Shown piece after piece: positions 39,401 to 49,920 of a stretch of 64,000 nt of DNA. The notes beneath the pieces are model-generated. The model saw only the letters and a program-made list of their open reading frames with translations. It was not told where the DNA came from and ran no database searches. Source of the stretch: Diphasiastrum complanatum (taxonomy: Eukaryota; Streptophyta; Lycopodiopsida; Lycopodiales; Lycopodiaceae); contig CM055111.1 in NCBI GenBank assembly GCA_029204225.1, positions 10,303,000-10,366,999 of the forward strand, in the 5' to 3' direction. The position numbers were made by a program, and so were the translations under genes. Numbering within the stretch: the first letter of the stretch is position 1; each line of letters starts with the position of its first letter.

Positions 39401-42400
39401 ATGGTGGTAAACCATGAGGTAATTCAGATGGAAAAACATCTCTAAATTAATTTATGATTTGTTCTTTCATTACTTGTTCATGATTTAAATTTACTGAGTT
39501 AAGAATTGTTGAGAATTCACAACCATTTAGATACATGTCAGGAACATCCACAACTGGAATAGCAAATATAGCAAAGACTTCATATTGTGAATAGTCCAAT
39601 GCTTCCAATTCATTGATTGTGAAAATCTTATCCAACAAACATAGAAACTTATTGCCAAATAATGTAACTATCTTATCACCCTCCTTGAAAGTGAGAACAT
39701 GCTTCTCAAAATTAATTATCAGATAAGGCGATTTACTAAATAACCATTCATACCCAAAATTAAATCAGTACGGGCTAGGTCTAAAACATGAACATCAAAA
39801 TTGGGAGATTCGGTACTTTTACATTCCTTCTTGGTTTTCAAAGGGGTTGGAATTTGCACAAACTGCTTCTTGGATGCCACCATTGTAAAATCATATGCTT
39901 TTGAAATTCGACATGCATCCTCGAGTCTTTGAAGCACATTTCGCCTGCATTTGTTTTGATAGTCAGCTGGCAAACCTAGGACAAACTACCATAATGCCAA
40001 TTTTGCATTGAATGATGGAACCCTATTTCATAGGTCCATGAATTCCTGGATATAAGAGTCAACTATGGAAGATATTTTGAGGACATATGTTTCTCACAAA
40101 AAATCTCATTGGGAAGATTACCTCCCATTGGTTGAGTTTGCATGTAGAAAACATTATGTTACAGGTTACAGTCCTTTTACGCTTATGTATGATTTTCAAC
40201 TTAGATCTCCAGTAAAGTCGAGACGAAATCTATTAAGATCCAGAAGGTTGTTGATTTCCTGCATGATATGCAAGAGATGTTGCAAGTGGCTAAGGATAGT
40301 ACTCGTAGTGCTCGGATAGAGCTAAACACTATACCGATCTTAAGAGATCTCCAAGAGATTTTAAATTTGATGACTGGGTATATCTTGGGATTCCAAAAGA
40401 TTCTAAGACGTTTCATACAGGGAAGCATTACAAACTGTTTACCCATTTTTGTGGACTGTTCAGGATTGTATGTAGAATTGGTTCTTTTGTGTATGAACTC
40501 GATCTTAAAAAAAAATCGACTGCACACCCAATATTTCATGTAAGTCGTTTGAAACTAAGTTTACATGAAGGTGATACAGTTGGATCGGATGAGGATTTAT
40601 CCCATTTGAAATATTTGTCACTTAGTATACCTTTGAAACCTGAGAAAGTGCTCAGAACCAGAGATAAACAATTGAGAAATCGTTCTATCTCTGAGTGTTT
40701 AATTTATTGGAAAGGTCGTATTGAGGATGATGATTCATGGGAGAGAGTTGACAGCATAAAGAAGAATTTTTCTAAGTTCAGTTTCTGAGGACAGGAGCAG
40801 TTCAAGGGGGAAAGAATGTTATGTCCATGATCAGTACATAGGATTCAGTATACTCCTAGTCTTGGATACACGACGGTACTCCAGTGAAAAAAGCTGTTAG
40901 TTATGCCTCGTCATACTAGACGTGACCCAAAAATAACTAATATCCTTGTGAGAACCAGAACACACTAAATGGAGTTATTACAAGATTTGGGACATGTTAT
41001 GCATGTGTAGAGTTATGAATAACAATTCATAAATGGAGCTATTACAAGGTTTGGGACATGTTATGCATGTGTAGAGTTATGAATAGCAATTCTATGAATA
41101 GAGGATCCATTCACAGAGACTCTATTCTAGATGAATTTATGTATAGGGGAGTTAGGACCTTGCATGTCTATGTGCAAAGGTGGTTCTAGGGTCTATATAA
41201 GGAGGTCAAGCTCGCCCTACTACTCACATTTGTGCTTGATTCATTGCCAAGCTCTCACTCTACTTTCATGCTTCCTATACCTTGGCTTGGGGGTGAAGCT
41301 TCGAGATTTTGATTGGATGCTTCTTGGTTTTCTCCATAGTGTATTTTCCATTGTGTTTGTCTTGTAAGCAGGATCTTGAAGAGCTTTCCCTTGTACAAAC
41401 ACTTATCACTGTCCACTTATTTGATACAATTTAAAATATAGAAAAAACTGATAAGATTAGTCTCTTGTTGTAAACACTCAATTAGAGTTAAATACATCTT
41501 TTACAAGAACTGATTAGTTATTCTATAGATAATCATAGAATATCGGTCGAAAATACAGCTGATGTTCAATATGAATATAAAATTTCTCCAAGGATTAACT
41601 TAGTTGGTTTGTATAAGTAGATGTTGATGAACCAACGATATGGACCTCATGTATGAGCTTTCAATCAAGCATACAGTGAGAGCTTGAGTTTCTACCCTAA
41701 TTAGTGCATGGTGGACCTTAGAATGTATTGCACCCCTCATTATGAACCTCAAAGTGTGATTGGACCCCATGATCCAATAGGATGAGAGTGATAGAATGAG
41801 ATTTTGCATCCCTACAAAATAGAATATGTGTAGACTCTCCAAGGAGCTCAAGATTAGGTCCAAAAAATCTATGCCTAATCAAATTCTAATTGTGCTCATG
41901 ATATGTACAAATGATGGTGGAGAAGAAGGTCCAATATGATGACACATAGTAATAAATTAACTAGCTAGCTTTTATCATTTTTCACAATTCTCCTATATGT
42001 ATTTTCATGTAGATCATATACAAATCACATAAATAATGGAAATAAGATAAAGACTTGGCTTGCAAAAGTTCATTGGCTCTTTGCATCATGAGTGTTGTTC
42101 AAGTTCTTAAATAAAATTCTATATTTAGAGGAATATATGTTGTAAAAAGTTGTTTAATTATTTGCTCTAATTGTTATTCTTTATATATTGCAGAATGCTA
42201 TCGAGCAACCTCCTTTTTTCATAAGACGTTGGACAATAGTGTACACCATAAATGCGTTTATCGTTATTTGGGTAACCATTGTAGGGCTAGGTTTTGGAGG
42301 TTGGGCAAGCATAAGCAATATTGTAAAGCAAGTCCATTCATTTGGATTATTCGCAAAATGTTATCAATGTCCTAAAAAGAACATGGATCATCGACTAACA

Positions 42401-42403
42401 TGA
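24459..42403 (+). CDS. LAX: AUX1/LAX-family auxin influx carrier, 8 exons, 500 aa
   Basis: Exons: 24459-24704, 24911-25096, 25202-25314, 25427-25610, 25768-25865, 26100-26307, 29199-29456, 42194-42403. All introns are GT-AG and phases join (1503 bp including TGA). The ATG is the first in frame after a TAA at 24405. The family is a plasma-membrane H+/auxin symporter of the amino-acid/auxin permease type with 10-11 membrane helices. Diagnostic blocks in order: LLTLPYSFSQLG (exon 2), WYEVLGGLLGPGW and VIQLIACGS (exon 3), TAWYLTIAA (4), VLYFTGATNLLFTFGGHSV (5), EIMDAMWRPRKFK and AVYWAFGD (6), FFGPINSAVG and VYIIP (7), GFGGWASISN and FGLFAKCYQC (8). AUX1 itself is 485 aa. The sequence is fairly divergent: IEFGLLCLPIHLMCEKALG stands where flowering-plant members are highly conserved, and the C-terminus is short. 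It may be a lineage-specific LAX clade. No disabling mutation was seen. Confidence 0.93.
26440..27960. repeat. Degenerate ~140 bp satellite in LAX intron 6
   Basis: About nine successive units of 105-150 bp share CACTTATGGGATAAAATAAG, then ATGGGCTCTTTAGAAGATCC, then GTTTGGGAACCCTAA, then TTGACTACATGACAACCTCA and a TCTAGAAACACC block. Unit starts lie near 26494, 26600, 26750, 27107, 27251, 27385, 27530, 27670 and 27820. One unit is interrupted near 26810-26970. Weaker copies continue to about 28370. Confidence 0.8.
28371..29198. other. Rest of LAX intron 6, no gene recognised
   Basis: AT-rich intron sequence with a poly-A run near 29099-29113. No gene or complete element was recognised. Confidence 0.5.
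29560..31560 (-). pseudogene. Decayed Copia gag-integrase region in LAX intron 7
   Basis: Read from 31560 downward on the - strand: gag C-terminal part (about 31422-31183); zinc knuckle start KLKCYYCGKKTH near 31105; GAG-pre-integrase tail CHACALEKAHKLSF near 30395-30355; integrase core LIHSDVHF, FMDDCSGYAWIYFL and FLEKQ (30330-30160); then a run of 12-13 G (- strand) at 30110-30122 where the DNGGEY motif belongs. More integrase-like sequence continues with many stops to about 29560. The third catalytic acidic residue is not readable. RT, RNase H and both LTRs are missing. Confidence 0.75.
31840..31995. repeat. Short TCGACTATCGA / GACTCTTTGA repeats
   Basis: The phrase AATGACTCTTTGA occurs three times (31850-31930), followed by a cluster of TCGACTATCGAC-type repeats (about 31930-31990). 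This is local low-complexity sequence within intron 7. Confidence 0.7.
32079..32435 (+). repeat. 5' LTR fragment of the Gypsy element
   Basis: Begins TGTTATGTCCAT and matches 40817-41235, including the ATAAGGAGG-containing promoter-like stretch near 32390. It ends abruptly at the border of the inserted element. Confidence 0.85.
32436..32887 (-). repeat. 3' LTR of non-autonomous element copy 2
   Basis: 452 bp, aligned with 3681-4152. Begins on the - strand after the PPT at GTTAGAAATT and ends ..GGAATTTCA. Confidence 0.8.
36601..36612 (-). other. Primer-binding site (initiator tRNA-Met), copy 2
   Basis: The - strand reads TGGTATCAGAGC, as at 3666-3677, and is followed by the truncated LTR 36616-36758. 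Confidence 0.85.
36859..37262 (+). pseudogene. Gypsy gag N-terminal half
   Basis: ATG at 36859 begins MAEETTNSAAPSYMVILKQL with a Gln/Asn-rich coiled-coil-like stretch. A stop at about 37045 interrupts it. It continues in another frame with WLVKWTSYFNLHGVPDEKNI, VVLFLCGTASSRW and TTWDAFAEVFKKAF, the retrotransposon-gag core. It ends at the inversion breakpoint near 37262-37280. The missing gag C-terminus (YIQEFMDL..LPADYQNKCRR) is found on the opposite strand near 40045-39930. Confidence 0.75.
37270..40050 (-). pseudogene. Inverted Gypsy block: gag end, protease, RT, RNase H, integrase
   Basis: Read downward from 40050: gag tail (YIQEFMDL, LPADYQNKCRR); protease region (39973-39447); RT start GGFRMCVDYKGLNKMTVKN (about 39220-39160) and KIDLRTGWHQ; RT core 38995-38318 with PFGLTNAPATFQ and the FLDD catalytic box (LLVFLDDILIYN); RNase H YTDHQPLKYFC (about 38240); and integrase with SMDFVIELPKT, DRDPKF and HPESDGQTERTN (down to about 37285). 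Several in-frame stops occur, for example after IGHF at about 37381. Integrase breaks off exactly where the + strand piece at 40057 resumes. Confidence 0.85.
40057..40788 (+). pseudogene. Gypsy integrase C-terminus with chromodomain
   Basis: MEDILRTYVSH..HWEDYLPLVEFA and TGYSPFTLMYD continue the integrase from HPESDGQTERTN on the other strand. After a frame change, IFHVSRLKLSL and the chromodomain-like LIYWKGRIEDDDSWERVD run to a stop at 40788. Chromodomains of this type define chromoviruses and are thought to steer integration toward particular chromatin. Confidence 0.8.
40804..40816 (+). other. Polypurine tract of the Gypsy element
   Basis: AAGGGGGAAAGAA lies directly before the TGTTATG start of the 3' LTR. 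Confidence 0.8.
40817..41418 (+). repeat. 3' LTR of the Gypsy element (end approximate)
   Basis: Begins TGTTATGTCCATGATC and is parallel to 32079-32435. It carries an internal tandem duplication of about 64 bp (40967-41030 and 41031-41094), while the 5' LTR has only one copy of that unit. The 3' border is placed at ..ACTGTCCA by position only, because the other LTR is truncated. Confidence 0.7.
41419..42193. other. 3' end of LAX intron 7
   Basis: AT-rich intron sequence, no gene recognised. Ends with the acceptor ATATTGCAG before exon 8. Confidence 0.6.
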
Positions 42404-43458
42404 GAAAAATAGATCATGTACATATTTTTGAATTAGGAATATTTTTTTGGTTACATGAGCGATTTAGAACAAATTCTCAATATTTTCAAATTGACTCATC
42501 ACGTATCAACACTAATATATGCCAATCTTTGTGGAGAAAATTGGATAAAATCATTGTGTGTTGCTCCTACTTACAAGGTATTAGCATCCTGCAACAACTA
42601 TTGTAAAGATAAGTAATCCAAGATTTGGCTAGTGGTCTTGTATGTGAAACTCCAAGTGTTGCTAACACCAACATCAATTTTGGTGAATCTATGAGAGTTG
42701 TTTCCATATAGAAGCAAAAGTATTTTTTTGAAAATTCACTTTTTTAAATAAGGGAAAAATGGATGCTTGGAAACCAATGAAACTATTTCTAGTTTATGTT
42801 ACACTAAGGCCTTTGATATGGTATGTAGAAGCATAATTGATGACATTGTTGTTTAGAGATGGCTAAAATAGAAATATTGTCATCTCTTTGCACATGTTTT
42901 ATAGCATCGATACCAAGATCAAATAAGCATTGTTGATTTAAGAATGTTTATACTAATGGGTACTAATGGTTAAAAATAATTATTTTTCATTTGAGAGATT
43001 TCAAATTGTCCTACATTATTAGTAAAGAGAGTTAATATCAAAACAGATTGTGTTTGAAATATTGAGTGAAAAATGCTCATTCTGAAGTACCTATTTTGCA
43101 TGACAAAAATGCTAAGATACGATCTTTTTCATTGACTTGATGTTATGGTATTGCTTGATAACATGCAAGTTGGGTAAACATTTGGGTATAATGCTAAAAA
43201 AAAATTATTATTGTATGTCATTCTAGGAAGTGAGACTATGGAATGTAGATCTAGTTTTTGATGTTGTACACAAATCAAAAAAATGAGTACACATCACTAG
43301 AATTAACTTCTCTCCCTTTTAGAAAATCAACTATAGGAGTTATGTCACTCAATATTTAGTTAAAAATTATAAACATGGTACTTAACAAATCATCAAACTA
43401 TTGTACATTAGATACATTTCCTCATTTTGTACACATAATTTCTGTTGGAAGAATGAAA
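42404..43458. other. Downstream of LAX, no gene recognised
   Basis: Probably includes the LAX 3' UTR. Only short, unsupported frames are present. Confidence 0.5.
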
Positions 43459-43922
43459 GGATGCTCGATAGAGAAATGAATGCATTCTATGGATGTACTC
43501 TAGGTGATTCTAATTTTGAAATCATCATAATCGATTAGAATGATTTCGTAGACAAACATAATAGAATAAACATCACGGTATCAAATATTACAATATAGAA
43601 ATATGCGATTGTTCAAACAAAACTATAAGAGAGCATAATCAAATTACAGATAGAATAGAGAAGCATTCGATCATTTTGATATAATATTGAATGCAATAAA
43701 ACCGTATGATCAATTTAGTGACTAGCATATACAAATTAGAAGAACCGTGAACACAAAACAATAGCGGATGCAACCATGTACTCTAAACTATCTCTGAGTA
43801 TCTGATTAACTCTATTTGACACTTCCACTAACAAGTAGTAAGTGTTTCTAGCAATGCAATATGTTAATCTCCAAGATCAATATGAAAAGGAAATTGATGA
43901 GATCTCATCAGAGAGTTAATCG
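43459..43922. repeat. Direct repeat copy A (pair with 50127-50612)
   Basis: Matches 50127-50612 in the same orientation. Shared strings include GAATGATTTCGTAGACAAAC, ATCTGATTAACTCTAT and AATCTCCAAGATCAATATGA. Copy B directly adjoins the unrecognised gene at 48000-49920, and copy A has no coding part beside it. Confidence 0.8.
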
Positions 43923-44040
43923 TTATGATTATCGTTTAGGCTTATCCAAATGACAGTTGAGGATAGTTGTTTGGTCACAAATCGCAATTGGAACTTAGCC
44001 ACAATGCGTTGTCACTTATCTAGTTGGGCTTCACGTGCAT

Positions 44041-44216
<176 letters not shown>

Positions 44217-44349
44217 AGCTCGAATGTATCTCATGCCTCTTATAAGAGCTATTCAATGTATAATACCAAGATTAGGCATATACTGACTTAAGGAACTGAC
44301 TGCAAAACCTATCTCTAGTCTGGTACATATCATTGTGTATATAAGAGAT

Positions 44350-45733
44350 CCTATTATCGAATGATATGGGTACTCACGCATCTGCTCCTTCTCTTCTTTT
44401 GTCTAAAGACACTGATCCTTCGAAAATATGAGTCTTGGGTCCATTGGCGAGTGAGCTAACTTATAATTCATCAAATTATATATGATTAGCATATTATAAA
44501 TGTAGCTTTGTTGAGTGATGTAAATCAACATTTTCTCTCTGTCTCTATGAATTTGAATATCAAGACAGTAGTGTGCTTCACCCAGATATGTCATGTCGAA
44601 TTCTAAGGACAACATTAGTTTAGCATCTTTTATGAGTTTGACACTATCGTTGAATAACAATGTCGTCCACGTACAATGTGATAATAATAGAAGAATGTTG
44701 TACTAACTTGAAATAGACATTTGAATATAAAGTGCTTGGATTACAACCATGTTCAATAAAAAAATTGTTGATCCTCTAACACCAAGCTCTAGCAAATTGT
44801 TCAAGCCGTAAAGTGCTCTATAGAGTTTATAAACCTGATTCTCTTTATTATTGATTAGATAACCTTCAAGTTGTATCATGTAGATATCTTCTTTGATAAC
44901 TCCATTTGGATAGGCTGTTTGTATATCCATATAATATATCTCCATATTCACTTCAGTAGTATACAATAATAGAAGTCTGATTGAAAATTGCTTTACTACT
45001 AGACTGAAAGTCTAATATAGTCGATGTTCGAGATCTGAGAAAATCCACAAGTCGAGCTTTTTTTCAATCAATACTTCCATCTGCTTTATATCAGTAGGTA
45101 ATTCAACAATAGTCCAAGTCTAATTCTTGATGAGAGATTGATACTCTCTATCCATAGTTTCTCTCCATAGATTGGAGTTTGACTGATTGAGTGCTTCTTC
45201 GACAATAGTCAGCTCTCGAATGAGATAACAAGTAGATTCATTGATATATCTGTTAGGTGGTCCACGATCTCTTGTCGATATTTTGGGAGATGAATGAGGC
45301 TGATCTCCTTAGTTCTGTTATTGCTGAACTGCAACTTCTTCTTCCAATTCTTTGTTGATAAACTGTTCTTTTGAAGTTGACACATTTTGGCCTTCAATAG
45401 GAATAGTTGAGCTAAATTTTGGAGTGTTCAATATTTCGACTATTTGAGCTTTGCCCTTGCCTTTGAGGTCGATAAATTGATCCTCAATCAAGATGATATC
45501 TTGGCTGATGAATATCTTCAATTCAATGAGATCATACAACTTAAAAGCTTTATCTTAAGTATTATAACCAATGAAAATGGATTTGATACTATGGGAGTCC
45601 AACTTCTTGCTGATTTGCTAAGGTATTTGCACATAGGCAAGACATAATTGTGGTTTGATAGTGAAGGTTTGGAGCCTATCCAAACTTCATAAGGTGTTTT
45701 GTCTAAGAGCCCTTTAGTTAGGATTTCTATGTC
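44350..45733 (-). pseudogene. Copia integrase end and RT fragment, head-to-head with the next
   Basis: Read downward: integrase C-terminal TPYEVWIGSKPSLS near 45700; AFKLYDLIELKIFISQD (in parts near 45540); linker (45539-45209); RT IYYMDIQTAYPNGVIKEDIY (44940-44880, where functional copies have D.K.AFLNG); YKLYRALYGLNN; then LDIQIHRDREKMLIYITQQSYI (44575-44510). The YVDD box is not clearly readable. Stops and frame changes are present. It begins abruptly at 45733, where an oppositely oriented Copia RT starts. Confidence 0.75.
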
Positions 45734-47047
45734 TTGGGGGAGATATGGGACAAGACAAAGTTAGAAGAAGCTTTTGCACCCGTGGCCAAGATGGTCACAA
45801 TAAGGTTATTTCTTGCACTTGCTTCACATTTTGGTTGGATGCTCTTTAAAATGGATGTTTTTAATGCATTTTTAAATGGCAATTTGGAAGAAGACATCTT
45901 CATGGAGCAGCCCCAAGGCTCCATCAAGCTCGGGATGGAAGGTAAAGTATGCCATCTTCAAAGGAGCTTATATGGTTTGAAGCAAGCATCAAGGTCTTGG
46001 AATTCAAGACTTCATGATTTCTTAGTTTCTATTGGATTCACTCAAAGTGAATATGATCCAACTTTGTACATAATGTATGATGTAAATGGAATTGTACTTT
46101 TATTGATTTATGTAGATGACATCATCCTTAGTGGTGATAACATTGATGGTATTGAGAAAACCAAGAAAAATCTATCACTAGAATCTAAGATGGTAGATCT
46201 TGGTCAACTTCACTTTATATTGGGCATAGAAGTACTTAGAGGTTCATATTTCATCTTCATTAGTCAAACTAAGTATGCTCAAAGTTTTCTCAATAGATTC
46301 AAGATGGAAGATTGCAAGCATGTAGAAACACCAATGGAGCAAGATGTAAAAGTGCCCAATAAAAGTGATGAAGCATCCTTTATGGACATCAGTCTTTATA
46401 GGCAACTTATAGACTCCTTAATGTGGATCACCATAACTAGGCCTAATCTATGATTTAGTGTGTAGGATAAGTCAATATATGCAAGATCCATTAGTGATAC
46501 ATTGGAAAAATGCTAAAAGGATCTTGGGATACATCTCGGGTACTCTAGATCATGGAATTCTCTATAGAGGAGATGTCATTGATTTGCATGCCTTTAGTGA
46601 CTCGGATTTTGCAGGTGACAAAAGGGATAGGAAGCACAAGTGCCTATGCAACATTCATTGGTGGAGGAGTAGTTTCTTGGTTGTCAAAACAAGAAACCAT
46701 CTTCAACCGAAGCCGAGTATAAAGCTCTCACCACTACAACAAAGGAGCTATTGTGGATCAAAAGGCTACTTATGGAGCTGAAAGTCATGAGTTTAGATGT
46801 TGTTTCAACTCTCTACAATGACAACATTTCAGCCCAACACCTTGCAACCAATCCAATCTTCCATGCAAGGTCAAAACATATTGAGATCTCTCATCATTTT
46901 GTGAGAGAGAAGGTGCAATCAAAGGAGATATCTTTGGAGCATGTGGCAAGTAGTGAATTTATTGCTGATATCCTCACTAAACTACTTCAAAGAGCTGCAT
47001 TTGTGAAGTTAAGATCTTTAGATCCTAACCTACAAAATAGCCATTAA
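45734..47047 (+). pseudogene. Copia RT-RNase H, mildly decayed
   Basis: 45734-46453 gives 239 near-intact codons of RT: EEAFAPVAKMVTIRLFLALA, FKMDVFNAFLNGNLEEDIFM, SLYGLKQASRSWNSRL and the catalytic LLLIYVDDIILSG. A stop at about 46451 and a frameshift follow. Then RNase H (HAFSDSDFAGDKRDRK) shifts frame again, and RSKHIEISHHFVREKV with FIADILTKLLQRA runs to the stop at 47047. Gag, protease and integrase are absent. It is the least decayed RT in the window. Confidence 0.85.
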
Positions 47048-47116
47048 AAGAAGCATGCCTTGTGCTTTTTGGCTTGATAAGCAAGTCTATGTTATCTTCA
47101 AACTAGTTGTGAGGAG

Positions 47117-47700
47117 TGTTAAATTTACACAAGCTAGTTTGCACAATTACCACTTGTAAATGACTTTGAGGCCATGTTGTGGGATCTCCCTTATTCTAAG
47201 TCAAATCATTAGCCTAGATTTGGAATGGTACCTTTGGGATATGTCCAAAGAGTGCATATATAGGGTAGAGACAAAGTAGGAGCTAAAAATAGCATTTCTC
47301 TCATTGTTTTTGGATCTCAAAGCATTGACCCTAAATAGGGTGGATCAAGTGGATCTTTAGGCTAGATGTTAGGGTTAGGTTATGATGAATAGATAGAAGC
47401 CCTAATATGCTTAGATCCGAGCTCTACATGTATAAATATGTGATGGGACTTCCATCCAATTATGAGCAAAATCGAGATTTTCCTTCTTGACTAGTTTGAG
47501 TCTATGATTTGGTTGATGAATGCTATTGGCATATGATTTTTTGTGATGATTCAATGAGTTTTGAGTTCAAACCAAGATAAGCTAGGAATCAATGCATTGA
47601 TTAGTAATCTAGCTTCTAGATCTTGTTTGGATCTTAAGTAGGTGGATTTTCCATCATTTCTAGGATCAAATGGGATTATTTCCCTGTATTTTTATCATTT
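47117..47700 (+). repeat. Probable 3' LTR of the Copia element at 45734-47047
   Basis: Begins TGTTAAATTTACACAAGC right after GTGAGGAG, 70 bp past the pol stop. Contains a TATAAATA box near 47430. The end is a guess, since no second LTR is present. Confidence 0.5.
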
Positions 47701-47999
47701 TCTTTTCTAATAACACCTATGAGTTTGTCTAAGTTGTTCCACACTAGTCCCTTTTCCACTCGATTACTTACTTCCAGTGTTCGTTTGGCTTGAACAACTT
47801 CTTTCCAAATTTTGTATCTGACACTAGATTTTTTGCATGTGTGATTAGATAATAATCTTCTTGCTTTAGCACCTCCACTTGATGGCTTATTAGGAACATT
47901 TCCTTTTTTCTGGAGAGTCTGTCACTTTTTTCAATGGTGACATTCCCTTTATGTAGTCCTGCCTTTGAAAGAACTTATTCCAACCTCTTAATAACTACT
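47701..47999. other. No gene recognised
   Basis: Spacer between the Copia LTR and the unrecognised gene. Nothing specific was seen. Confidence 0.5.
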
Positions 48000-49920
48000 T
48001 TAGCCATAGACTCCGGTTTTGAATTCCATGCGGAGAATATTCAGATAAATACTTTTTTCAATAATACAAACCTCGGCATGCAATGTGCATATGTGAACAT
48101 GTTTTAATGAAATTGGCAGCACACATTTCATATTTGGATCTTCTGCTTCTCGTGTTGGGCCAGTGTTTGGTCGTCCCAAATTCATATTGTAGCAATCCTT
48201 CATGCAATAAAGACATGGATGCTTTGATGTTGCCCCATGAGAGACATTATACATACAGTTCAATGTTTTCAAATCGCCTGCAAGGCGCCACTGAATTTGA
48301 AAACTTCCATGGTTTTCGACTGTGAATTTCTCACCCTCCAAATGTCTCTTTATAATCTCGCCATAATTTGTACCTGAAAATATCCATGAAAGTATTTTAT
48401 GGTCCTCTTTCATGACCTGTAGAGAAGCAAACAATGCACAACATGCTAATAAAAAAAGGCAAGGTATTCAATGTTGATAATGATACTATCAAAGAAAACT
48501 GAAAATTGGAAAGTATACTTGGAATGCAACCAACAACCATATATGATTTTCTAATTGAACACTGAACGTTTGATCATCGGGATTTAAAATTTTGTTCATC
48601 AAAGTGACACTCACTCGTTCCAATTTTTGACCTTTAATGATTTCGGAATCATCTAATTTCATTACAATAATAATATTTCCATTTACTTGATGTTCGTCTA
48701 GTTTATATAATCAAATAATGTATTTTATAACATTTTCAATATCAAGAAAATATTATTGCAATCGTTGTAATTGAGATCACCACATTCTGATTTGTATAAA
48801 TTAGTTATATGAAGTGGTTGGCCAACTACTTTGAACATTCCGTCATTATAATAATTTCTTGCTAATCTTACCCGATATGGACGAGGAAGATAAGATTGTT
48901 TCACCATCACTTGAGAAAAGGGTTCTTTTACTATTCTAAAAAAAAGTAGAATAAGCATTTTTGCTAATTTCAGAATCATCACATGCACCTTGTATTACAT
49001 TTGCATCCAGGTAAGTTTGAACCTTATTCAAAACAGCAATTTTTTTTATCATTTTTTTCAAACCGAGCACTTTTCATCATTGCCTTTGCTGACTTTCTCG
49101 GTAAACCATGACTTGGAGATTCTCCAATGCATGAACGATCTGTTAAATAGTTCTTTGCCACCAAACATGATTTGCAACAAACATATAAAACTCAAATTAT
49201 GTTTAATAAATTAATAATGCATGTTATCAATTGCAAATCAAACTTAAATGACAAATACAAATCAAATAAACCATTTATAAGAAAACATACTTAAACGCTC
49301 GAATCTTTTTTTTTTCTGATTGCCACTATGTGTGGATAAGTCATCAATCTTCTTCATTAATACTCTTTTTTCTTTTCTTTTTTCATCATTGCCTTTCTTA
49401 AAACTTGCATATTAACAACAGATTTTAAATTGTCAGATCACACTGTTCTCCATGGATTCTACCATATAAGTTGGTTTGAGTCTCGAAGACTAGTGACTGT
49501 AGCATTCAACTCTGATATAACATGCTTGAGTGCATTGTTTTCAACACTAGTGTGTTGCACATAATGAAGCAATTGTTGATTTGCACATTACAATTGTTGA
49601 TTAGCAATCTATAATTGCTGATTAAGACAAGATACGCTATGCATTTCAATATCACGCAGCCTTTGACAATATCCAAGTAATTCGCTATTTCCTTCGCATA
49701 CAAATCTGAGAAAATGAATTACCGACTTGAAATCTGGACACAAATTGGTAGTTGGATCTCTAGGATAAATTGATCCATCCACCCACAAATCTATATTCTT
49801 ATGATTATTTAATCTCAATTCTCTAACAATTTCAGCAGCATTCTCTACAGCTTTTAAATTTTTCTTAATAATCGGAGTACACTCCATAGGAAGTGCAACA
49901 TGCAAATGGAACATTGCCAT
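48000..49920 (-). CDS. Unrecognised, possibly transposon-encoded gene with introns
   Basis: The family is not recognised. On the - strand, four blocks: (1) 49920-49609, 103 codons from ATG, with WVDGSIYPRDPTTN, then a coiled-coil-like Gln/Leu stretch to about 49450; (2) about 49020-48722, with SYLPRPYRVRLARNYYNDGM; (3) up to 48519, with VMKLDDSEIIKGQKLERVS; (4) 48416-48000, with WRLAGDLKTLNCMYNVSHGA, KHPCLYC and HVHICTLHAEVCIIEKSIYL, then a stop. Blocks 3 and 4 join in phase across a 102 bp GT-AG intron (48518-48417), which suggests an expressed gene. The G-D-L-K..PC.YC and HICTLHAEV pattern recalls repeat-borne proteins of unknown function seen in several eukaryotes (from memory, unverified). 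Block 1 has a stop before the coiled coil, so it may be damaged. Confidence 0.5.

Larger units (their letters stand above)
32079..41418 (+). mobile_element. Gypsy chromovirus, nested-insertion host, internally inverted
   Basis: Parts in + order: 5' LTR fragment 32079-32435; inserted non-autonomous element 32436-36758; leader and gag start 36759-37262; an inverted block of about 37270-40050 carrying gag C-terminus, protease, RT, RNase H and most of integrase on the - strand; then integrase C-terminus with chromodomain 40057-40788 on +; PPT; and 3' LTR from 40817. Flipping the middle block restores the normal gag-PR-RT-RH-IN order, so one element was inverted in place. Stops and frameshifts disable every frame. 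All lies within LAX intron 7, in the gene's orientation. Confidence 0.8.

Noticed and set aside
42400-42606. Frame overlapping the LAX stop codon
   Set aside because: It shows no homology and starts in the 3' flank; probably a chance frame in the UTR.
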